Positions 53,421 through 62,159 of a stretch of 64,000 nucleotides of DNA are shown one piece after another. Source of the DNA: Closterium sp. Naga37s-1 (lineage: Eukaryota; Streptophyta; Zygnematophyceae; Desmidiales; Closteriaceae). Within the stretch, counting starts at the first letter, position 1; each line of letters starts with the position of its first letter. The stretch lies in assembly GCA_947471745.1 (NCBI GenBank), contig CANJKZ010000114.1, forward strand, positions 558,001-622,000, given 5' to 3'. Under the pieces are notes generated by a model, which made no database searches, was not told where the DNA came from, and worked only from the letters and a program-made list of their open reading frames with translations. A program made the position numbers and the translations under genes.

Positions 53421-56400
53421 ATGAGACGGAATCCGTTCCGCGCGGCGAAGCCTGTCGAGCCCTCGCCGTATGACTCCATGGCCGCGTCATCATCCACGTC
53501 ATCTTCCACGTCATCTTCCACGTCAGCAGAAGCGGCGGAAGTCGTGGCAGCCCGGCTACGGCCGCACGCCGACTCGTCCGACGCGTCCGTTCCGTTAATT
53601 ACGCCGCTTATCACTCCGGATCCGCCAAATCCGCCGCGATTCCAGCCTTTCGAACTCGATGTCGATGCTCCCGCGCCGTCCTCTCCGAACCGCGCTCACA
53701 GTGCCACGTGTCATCGCGGTTCGCAAAGTCGTTGGCGGATCCTTCTTGCGACATTCTCCTCTTACCTGCCTCAGCCCATCCCCCTCCTCTCGTCTTATAT
53801 CGAAAACTCCTGCTCCTGCTCCGCTACAAGCACGCCCGTTACAAGCACTTTCAGCAGACCGGCGTCTCGCTCCATCACCAGTCACGTTTCCGCCCTAATA
53901 CCTCGTAGCTATTCCCATTCGCTACTAGAAATTCGCCGCTATTCGCCACGTGTCCTTTGTCTATTGGTCCTCCTCCTCCTCTTCTGCCCCTCTCTCCTCT
54001 TCCTCTTCTTTCCCCAGACCTCCAATCTCCTTCGAGCGCTCTCCTCCCTCTTCCAATCCGAAGGCGCCACGTGTCCCGCGTCTGTCACGGGCTTGGCGCA
54101 CGTGTACCAGCTGAATCCGCGCTTCGGCGCGCATTTTGAAGGCGAGGAGGAATTCACGCAGTGGGAATCGCGGTGCGGGGGAGGCGGGAGAGACGGAAGA
54201 GGGGGAAGGAGAGGGAGAAGGGGAGGGGGAGACGTCGGGGGAAGTGGGGAAGAGGGGAACGATGGTGTTTCTAACGAAGAGTCTCTTATGGGAGGGGGGG
54301 AGTATAGCCTGAGTGACTATAGCGCAGGTGCCTCAAGAGGAGGTGATGACGTGGCAGGAAGAAGGGAGCGACGTACATGGGAAAGAATGTGGAAAGGGAG
54401 GGCGGGAAGCGGGAACAGAGGGGGGGAGGTGGGGGAGGCGGGGTTGGGGGAGGGGAAGGGGAGGGAGAGGGGATGGAGGGAAGGGGGGGACTTGGGGGAG
54501 GGGAAAGAGTGGAGGGAGGAGGCCGGGTTGAGAAGGCTGAGGCGGTTGCTGCAGAGAGATGAGGAGAGAGTTCAGGTGAGAGCTCAGGTGAAAGTTCAGG
54601 TGAAAGTTCAGGTGAGAGTTCAGGTGACGGTTCAGGTGAGAGTTCAGGTGAGAGTTCAGGTGAGGGCTCAGGTGAGAGTTCAGGTGAGAATTCAGGTGAG
54701 GGCTCAGGTGAGAGTTCAGGCGAGAGTTCAGGTGAGAGTTTGGGTAAGAAGTCTCTCCATCTGTTACAATTTCCTTTCTCTCTCAAATGCCACCTTCCTT
54801 CCTCTGCCCTCTCTTGCTCGTTCTCTCTCCCCCTTGCCTATCTCATCTCTCCCCCCCCACCCTTATCAGGTGCGAAGCAGGCAGCACAGTGCAGCAGTGG
54901 CGGCAGCAGCAGGTGCCACAGTGCCAGTTGGCGGGCTGCGATTGGTCAAGGGGTCGTCGGCAGCAGTGACTCGCATTCATGGGCACATCTTCCCCGAGGG
55001 GTGAGAGGGAGGGGGTGAGAGATGTGGGGGGATGGGTGTGGGGGGATGGGTGTGGGGGGATGGATGTGGGGCCTGGATGTATATCAATGAAGTATGGGGG
55101 GTCGGCGGCAGTGACTCGCATTCATGGCGTATCTTCCCAGAAGGGTGAGAGGGAGAAAGGAGGGATGGATGGGGATGGGTGGGGATGGGTGGGGATGGGT
55201 GGGGATGGGTGTCCTGGGCAGCCACGGGAAGTCAAGCCAATCTCTCCTATTTCCCCTCTCTTTTCTCATGTCTCCTCCTCTCCTCGCACCTATTTCCTCC
55301 ACATACACACGCCCAGCCATGTGTGCCCTGGACGGCTTGTCACTTTCCCTCTCTCCTCTTTCCCCCCCCACGCTCTAATACATAGCAGTGGGTCTCGGCA
55401 CCCCTCCTCTCCTCGCACCTATTTCTTCCACATACACACGGCCTCTCCTCGGCGCCCCGCCCCTCGCACCTACTCTCTGGACATAGACACGGGCAGCGGT
55501 GGCTTTGCAGCTCGCTGAGAATAATGTCACACGCCCCACCCCTCGTGCCTACTCTCTGGAAATAGACACGGGCAGTGGTGGCTTGCACTCGTTTCTGCAA
55601 TTTCCTCAAAATACACCTCAAAGGACATAGACACGGGCAGCAGTGGCTTGGCATGCTCCCATTCTGTCTTGCACTCGTTTCTGCAATTTCCTCAATCTTC
55701 CCTCTGTCCCATCCCAACCCCTCTTCCCCTCCCCTCTAGGCTCTACTACATAGCAGTGGGACTTGGCACGCCTCCTAGGACCTACTTTCTTGATATAGAC
55801 ACGGGAAGCCATGTCTCCTGGGTGGCTTGCGATGCTCCCTGCGTGAACTGCGCTCAGGTGGGACTCTGTTGCGCTCAGGTGGGGCTCTGTTGCGCTCAGG
55901 TGGGGCTCTGTTGCGCTCGGGTGGGGCTCTGTTGCGCTCAGGTGGGACTCTGTTGCGCTCAGGTGAGGCTCTGTTGCGCTCAGGTGGGGCTCTGTTGCGC
56001 TCGGGTGGGGCTCTGTTGCGCTCAGGTGGGACTCTGTTGCGCTCAGGTGATATTCCTTTTGCACTCAGGTGATTTTTTCTTTTGTGCTCAGGTGATTCTT
56101 ATGTTGCGCTCCGCTCAGGTGGGAATTCTGTTATGCTCAGGCGATTCTTCTGTGGGGACCCTGTGATGTGATGGCGCTGCTAGCCCCCCTCCAGCGTCCC
56201 CCAACTCACCTTAAGGGCCCCAACCCATGATACAATACGATCCCTCCCATGCCTCTCTCGTGGACTGCCTCTCCCTGCTTATCCTCATGTTGCCCGTCTT
56301 GCTCCCCTCCCTTTCCCCTCTCCCCTCCCTTTCCCCTCTCCCCTCCCTTTCCCCTCTCCCCTCCCTTTCCCCTCTCCCCTCCCTTTCCCCTCTCCCACAC

Positions 56401-59400
56401 CACCCTCCCCCCAGGGCCCCAACCCATGGTACGACCCCTCCCATGCCTCTCTCGTGCTCTGCCTGCTCCCCACCCCTACTTCCTCGTTGAGTAATCTCAA
56501 TATACTGGCTCCTCGTGTTGTTCTTGCTTTGATTCCTCCCCTTCTCCCATCTCAGGGTCCCAACCCATGGTACGACCCCTCCCATGCCTCTCTGGTGGAC
56601 TGCCATTCCGACCTCTGCCAAGCCGCACAGACAGGCTTCATCCGAGGCTGCTCCTCAGGCTCGGAAGACACCCATTCAGGCTCGGAGGGTGCCGAAGCTG
56701 CGGATGCGGGTCGGGTCGGAGAGGGGGTTCATACCAAGCCACGGCATCTACAAGAGGCGTCCAGAGGGGTTACAAACGGTACCAGCAGCGTTGCAGCAGC
56801 TGCTGCTGCTGCTGGTGGTGCTGAGGACAGTAACCAGGGTGACAATAACGAGGGTGACAGCAGCAGCAGCGGGCAATGTGACTATGACATAGTGTACGCA
56901 GACGGAAGCAGCTCCCAGGGGGTGCTTGTAACGGATAGGTTACTGTTCCTGCACCCCTCGGGCACACTCAAGGCCGCGCAGTTCACATTCGGGTGAGATT
57001 ATATAAAATAGTTATAAGCAGCGTATGGTTCTGCTATATTTTGTCACTTTTCTGGTTGTACGACCAGGAAGGAGCTTTTTCTCATCCTCCTTTCCAATTA
57101 CAACCAGCCATTTCCCATTCCGCCTTGCTCCACCCATCCCATTCTGCCCCCACAACCTAGCAGTCTCCCCTGCTCGCTCCGATGGGGTGCTGGGTCTCGG
57201 TCCTTCCAACCTCTCGCTCCCTGCCCAGGTGCCCCCTTCTTGCCACTGAGGGTCCCCCTACCCCGGTCAATGCAGGTCAATGCTGGTCAATGCTGGTCAA
57301 TGCTGGTCAATGCTGGTCAATGATGGTCAATGATGGTCAATGCTGGTCAATGCTGGTCAATGCTGGTCAATGCTGGTCAATGCTGGTCAATGCTGGTCAA
57401 TGCTGGTCAATGCTGGTCAATGCTGGTCAATGCTGGTCAACTCTAATCAGGTTTACCAGTGTTTGGTGCTGTTTGCTCCTTTTCCCCTCCCCATATTCTC
57501 CCCCTCCTTTCCTCCTCCCGTCGTCCCCACCTTTCCTGCCCCTCCCTCCCCCCTCCCCTTAAGACAAGCAGCTGTCCAGAGCAGGGGCGGGGCGAAACGT
57601 GTTTGGCCACTGTCTCGGTTCGGGTGCATCTGGGGGAGGTTACTTCTTCATAGGGGAAGCGCTTTTACCCAGCACCCTCACCTGGACCCCCCGTGCTGCC
57701 ACAAGCGACACGTGAGTGAGTGAGGGAGTGAGTGAGGAGAGTTAAATGGTTGGTTGAATTGAGTGAGGATCTCTCACTTGGACCCCTCGAGCTGCAGCAA
57801 GCGACATGTGATTGAGTGAGGGAGTGAGTGAGAGAGTTTGTGAGGGAGTGAATGATAAGCAGATGAGTGATGGAGTGAGTGAGGTAATTCCTTCTTCCTT
57901 CTCAACTCATCCCCGTCTTTCCTAATTCCCATTCCCTCACACCCATCCCCTCACCCATCCTCACCCATCCTCACCCATCCCCCCAGCCGCTACTACCACG
58001 CATCCCTCCTCCGCATCTCCTACGGTTCCAAGAAGCTTCCCATCGACGATCCCAAGGCGCTCCACAATAAGCACGCAGGCACTGCATCTGCTTATAACGA
58101 GGATGATGGAGTGGAGAGCGGAGGGGCAATATTTGACTCGGGGTCGTCATTTGCCTACCTGCCTGGTCCTACTTTTGAAGCGTTGCTGGAGATGGTGAGT
58201 GCGATTCCAAGCATTACTAAAAAGAGAAGGAGGTGATTACTAAAAGCATTACTAAAAAGAAGCGGGTGAAGTGTCACCTGCCTGCCTGCTGGGTGGAGTG
58301 GAAAGAGGAGGGGCGATATTCGACTCTGGGTCGTCGTTTGCCTACCTGCCTGCTGCTCTTTTAGATGCACTGCTACAGATGGTGAGCGTTTCTGGGAAAT
58401 CGTGAGACGTATCAAATCTTGATCATTCTCACGCGGGTGTTCGACTCTGGGTCGTCGTTTGCCTACGTGCCTGCTGCTCCCTTGGATGCACTGCTACAGA
58501 TGGTGAGTGACGGTACTAAGATGCATCAGAAAGAAAAGCTGGTGATGTGTGTTTGTCCACATCCTACCTGCCTGCTGCTCTGTTCGATTTGAGGTGTTGC
58601 TAACAAGTTTTGGGAGACTTGTGAGATTTTTCTCAAAGCTTGTTCGTTTACCTGCCTGCTTCTTATTAGAACAAAAAATAGATACCTTTAGTGTCGTCTC
58701 AAATTTTATATTTTTGTGGTGTGGCAAAAAGTTTGATGGTGAGGGTTTGGAAGGCTGCTTCCAATCTGACCTGTTCTCGCTTTTTGAGGCACTTAAAATC
58801 CTTCCAATCTTCCTTGTGCTCGCCCCTCGCTTGCTGCTCCTCGCAGGTATCAGCCGATGCAGCAGCAGCAGGCATGCAAACCAGACACCACCACGACTGT
58901 GCCACCCCACCGCTGGCGAGCAAGGAAAGGGGCACTAGTCCCTGACTCCAACTCCTTTGTTGCTCTCTTGACCCCCTCGCGCCCCTCCTCCCAGATGTCA
59001 GCCGATGCAGCAGCGGCAGGCATGCAAACCAGACACCACCACGACTGTTCTACTGCTCTGCTGGCAGGTCGCCATGTGGCGAATGGGATGTCACTCAATG
59101 AATCGTGCTCTGTCCTGCCACCTTGTCTTTTCCCATTGCTCCTCCCCCCGCCCTCCTTCCGTTCCCAGGTTGGTATCAGCCAATGCAGCAGCGGCAGGCA
59201 TGCAACCAACCAGACTCCAGCACCGCGTAAGGACCACCTCTATGTTCAAAACCTGCTCTGCGCCCTTCTCTTATACCATTGTTCCTTCCCTCCCCCTCCT
59301 TCCATTCCCAGGTATCAGCCGATGCAGCAGCGACAGGCATGCAAACCAGACACCACCACGACTGTGCCACCCCACTGCTGGCGAGCAAGGAAAGGGGCAC

Positions 59401-62159
59401 TAGTCCCTGACTCCAACTCCTTTGTTGCTCTCTTGACCCTCTCGCGCCCCTCCTCCCAGGTATCAGCCGATGCAGCAGCAGCAGGCTTGCAACCAGACAC
59501 CACCGTGACTGTGCTACCGCACTGCTGGCGGGCGGGTAAAGGGGTAGCCAAGATCAGGTGCGTGGGATGGGGAGAGTCGGGATAGGCTATTGACTTACTC
59601 AATTCAGGAATAGAGTCGTTCCTTGCAATTTATGTGATGCTACCACCCCCACGTGACTGTGCTACCCCACTGTTGGGAGGCAGGGATAGGGGCAGCCGAG
59701 ATCAGGTGCGTGGGATGGGGAGAGTCGGGATAGGCTATTGACTTACTCAATTCAGGAATAGAGTCGTTCCTTGCAATTTATGTGATGCTACCACCCCCAC
59801 GTGACTGTGCTACCCCACTGTTGGGAGGCAGGGATAGGGACTGCCGAGATCAGGTGCGTGGGATGGGAAGAGTACGGGTAGGCCTTTGAATCGACTCAAA
59901 ATTCGGCCCATTTTTCGCTGTTTGTATGGTGCACCACCACCACTGCTGTGAGTACTTTTGAGGCACCTCAAAACCCATTTTTCGCTGTTTGTATGGTGCA
60001 CCACCACCACCGCGGTGCTTCCTAGGTGACTTTTGAGTCGACTCAAAAGTCACCACCACCACTGCTGTGGTTCCCCATGCATTCACATGCGTTCACATGC
60101 AACCCCTCGCAACCCCATGCAACCAACCCCATGCATTCCCAATGCATCCCTCCCCATGCCGTCCTCTCAGGTCCACCGCTGATGTGGTATCTCATTTCTC
60201 TCCACTCACCTTCTCGTTTAAGTCACACTCCATCTTCTCCACATCAGCTGATCTCTCCGTTGCTCCTTCAACATATCTCCTCTCACCGGTGAGAATTGGA
60301 AAGAAGGGGGTTCTGAGTAAAGCAACACTCACGTGGCATCTCATTTCTCTTCGCTCACCTTCTCCTTTGGCTCACACTCCATCTTCTCCACATCAGCTGA
60401 TCTCTCCGTTGCTCCTGCCACGTACCTCCTCTCACCGGTGAGTTACTGCGACAATCAGTTGGTATGGTGGTGCGACAATCAGTTGGTAAGGGGGTGGCTG
60501 GGTGAGTGAGAACGCTCATAGCTCTCTACTCACCTTCTCCTTTGACTCACACTCCATCTTCTCCTCGTCAGCAGACCTCTCTGTTGCTCCCGCCACACAC
60601 CTTCTCTCGCCGGTGAGAAATGGAATGGGGGGCTTTAGGGGTAAGCAGCACTCATGTCACTTCTCACTTCTCTGCCCTCACCTTCCCCTTTGACTCGCAC
60701 TCCATCTTCTCCTCGCCGTCTCATCTCTCCGTCGCCCCTTCCACGTACCTCCTCTTACCGGTGAGTACCGCAACAAAGGTGGTTGGTAGGGTAAGACGGG
60801 GTTTGGGTGAGGAACACTCACGTGGCGTCTCACTTCTCTCCACTCCAGTGATTGGTAGGGTGGTTGGTAAGGTGGTTGGTAAGGTGGTTGGTAGGGTGGT
60901 TGGTAGGGTGGTTGGCAGGGTGGCTTATGTCACAGTAGTTCCTTCAACGTACCTTCTCTCACCGGTGAGTAGTTCAACAAAGGTGATTGGTAGGGTGGTG
61001 GTTCGGGGGTAAGAGATACTCACGTGGCATCTCACCTCTCTCCACTCACCTTCCCCGTTGACTTGCATTCAATCTTCTCCTCGTCAGCTGATCTCTCCGT
61101 TGCTCTTTTACCGTACCTCCTCTCACCGGTGAGAAATGGAAGGGGGTTTTTTGGGGTAAGCAACAGTCACGTCACCTTCTTGCTTCTCCGCTCTTTCTCT
61201 CCTCCTTTCTCCCCCTCTTTCCCTCCTCCTCTCTCCCCCTCTTTCCCTCCTCCTCTCTCCCCTTCTTTCCCTCCTCCTCTCTCCCCTTTGTTCCCTCCTC
61301 CCCTCTCCCCCGTTCCCTCCTCCTCTCTCCCCATTTTTCCCACTCCCTTCACCCCTAAGGTGCCAATGAGGCGTGGAGCGGCTTGGAGAGGCGTGGAGAG
61401 GCGTGGAGCGGCGTGGAGCGGCGTGGAGAGGCGTGGAGCGGCATGGAGCGGCGTGGAGAGGCGTGGAGCGGCGTGGAGCGGCGTGGAGAGGCGTGGAGCA
61501 GCGTGGAGCGAATATTCTTGGAAATTTGTTTTAAATTATCTTCCCGTCTCTTCCCGTCTCTTCCCCTCTCTTCCTCCACCCCTCTCCCCCGTCTTCCCAC
61601 CCGCTTCACCCCTAATGTGCCACAGAGGCATGGCACAGTTTGCCTTATTCTGGACGGAGATGAGTCAATCGCATTGGGAGGCGCTTCCCGAACCATCATC
61701 GGAGGTACGGTAATGCAAAGTTAGGGCAGACCACCATCCGAGGTACGGTAATGTGCACCGTCGGAGGTACGGTTACTCATATGGTCTACCGGACCATTGC
61801 TGGAGGCGCGGCATTTTCCACTGTAGTTTACTCCACACCGTGTAGAAAAACGCGGTCCAGGATTCAGTCTCTTGCCAAGCTATTTCTGAGGCGAGAAGGT
61901 ATGCTTGCGCTTTTAGGTTTTCGCAACCTCTTTTGCCCTGGCATCCTTTCTTGTCCATACGGTCTGCCGTGGCAGCCTCGCATGCTATGAGACGATTTTT
62001 GAGTCAGCCTCGCATGCTAGTTCATCGGAACGACTTCCCTCCCCCCTTAATTTGTTTCCCTGTGCTGCAGATATCACGATGTGGGGTTACCTTATGGTGT
62101 ATGATAATGAGAATGCAAGGATCGGTTGGACATTGGCGAATTGTTCCTCCAAACCATGA
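53421..62159 (+). CDS. Membrane-anchored plant-type aspartic protease (family A1B), 11 exons
   Basis: Exons joined in phase: 53421-54575, 54870-55000, 55740-55857, 56556-56992, 57108-57228, 57569-57711, 57987-58194, 59460-59557, 60171-60288, 61626-61704, 62071-62159; total 2,697 nt, 898 residues, TGA stop. All introns are GT-AG. The start of exon 5 is the least sure. Residues about 177-199 form one hydrophobic span ([19 protein letters not shown]), a likely signal anchor. The first catalytic site is D449 in FLDIDTGS, after [15 protein letters not shown]; the flap is [14 protein letters not shown]; then DGVLGLG and NVFGHCLG; the second catalytic site is D752 in [26 protein letters not shown] and the C-terminal [14 protein letters not shown] complete the A1B order. 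An unusual Ser/Gly/Ala-rich insert lies between the flap and the first Cys cluster (exon 4). It probably acts in the secretory pathway or vacuole (inference). The introns hold many exon copies. Confidence 0.85.
54564..54747 (+). repeat. 12-bp array of splice-donor sequence in intron 1
   Basis: About 15 copies of GTGAGAGTTCAG starting at the exon 1 end, where CAG/GTGAG is the donor. Each copy carries a potential donor. The array is open in the coding frame (V-R-V-Q repeats), and the whole intron 1 is 294 nt, a multiple of three without a stop. Confidence 0.9.
55001..55739 (+). repeat. Decayed copies of exons 2 and 3 within intron 2
   Basis: The exon 2 end with its donor (GCAGTGACTCGCATTCATGG ... 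GGGTGAGAGGGAG) is repeated at 55103-55153. The exon 3 start around the DTGS codons (CACCTAC...ATAGACACGGG) recurs in diverged form near 55284-55330, 55372-55440, 55465-55510, 55534-55580 and 55620-55650. None keeps both splice sites and frame. Confidence 0.8.
55844..56160 (+). repeat. 21-bp array of the exon 3 end and its donor
   Basis: About ten regular copies of a 21-bp unit near TGCGCTCAGGTGGGACTCTGT from 55848 to about 56050, then looser copies to 56160. The exon 3 end is TGCGCTCAG/GTGGG, so every unit repeats the donor. Confidence 0.9.
56212..56610 (+). repeat. Three copies of the exon 4 start
   Basis: GGCCCCAACCCATGRTAC-type sequence followed by CCTCCCATGCCTCTC occurs at 56215, 56415 and 56556. 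The first copy has a TGA in frame. The second has a good acceptor (CCCCCCAG) and stays open into exon 4, 141 nt in frame. The third is the copy used in the gene model. Confidence 0.85.
57269..57440. repeat. 10-bp minisatellite in intron 5
   Basis: About 17 copies of GGTCAATGCT with two GGTCAATGAT variants. Not derived from a coding exon as far as I can see. Confidence 0.95.
57676..57880 (+). repeat. Duplicated exon 6 end and GAGTGAGT array in intron 6
   Basis: The exon 6 tail and donor (ACAAGCGACAC/GTGAGT) are repeated in diverged form at 57772-57812 (GCAAGCGACATGTGATTG). A GAGTGAGTGAGG microsatellite follows both copies. Confidence 0.8.
58195..58510 (+). repeat. Two extra copies of the exon 7 end (second catalytic Asp)
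   Basis: Copies ending at 58381 and 58502 keep [12 protein letters not shown] or [18 protein letters not shown] sequence, an open frame and a following GTGAG donor, like the model exon ending at 58194. A more decayed piece (CTACCTGCCTGCTGCTC) occurs near 58563. Confidence 0.85.
58840..59856 (+). repeat. Seven copies, whole or partial, of exon 8
   Basis: Copies begin after AG-type acceptors at 58846, 58996, about 59170, 59312 and 59460. The first four have one- or few-base changes that break the frame after GCATGCAAACC; the fifth is in frame and used in the model. Two further copies of the exon 8 second half with donor (CTGTGCTACCCCACTG ... GAGATCAG/GTGCGT) lie at 59655-59706 and 59805-59856 in a repeat of about 150 bp. 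Confidence 0.85.
60025..60054. repeat. 30-bp perfect palindrome
   Basis: Left arm GGTGACTTTTGAGTC followed by its exact reverse complement. Related shorter or imperfect forms are at 4703, 4750, 5935 and 59885. Confidence 0.9.
60171..61230 (+). repeat. Tandem array of six exon 9 copies
   Basis: Copies end at GTGAG donors at 60289, 60438, 60613, 60761, 60965 and 61129; a seventh partial unit follows to 61230. Five of the six are open and encode variants of [17 protein letters not shown] followed by [14 protein letters not shown]. Copy 5 has its middle replaced by a GGTTGGTAGGGT repeat. Only copy 1 has a strong pyrimidine-rich acceptor. Confidence 0.9.
61350..61515. repeat. Exon 10 start copy followed by a 10-bp minisatellite
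   Basis: CACCCCTAAGGTGCCAATGAGGCGTGG at 61350-61376 (core TGCCAATGAGGC) mirrors CACCCCTAATGTGCCACAGAGGCATGG at the true exon 10 start (61608-61634). It runs into about 13 copies of GCGTGGAGMG. Confidence 0.8.
61697..61815 (+). repeat. Four copies of the exon 10 end and donor
   Basis: ACCATCATCGGAG/GTACGGTAATG at the exon 10 end recurs with donors at 61743, 61767 and, weakly, 61806. Confidence 0.85.

Noticed and set aside
58846..59394. Small Cys/His-rich proteins encoded by the repeated GCAGCCGATGCAGCAGC segments
   Set aside because: The segments are copies of protease exon 8 read out of frame; the in-frame copy at 59460 shows the real meaning.
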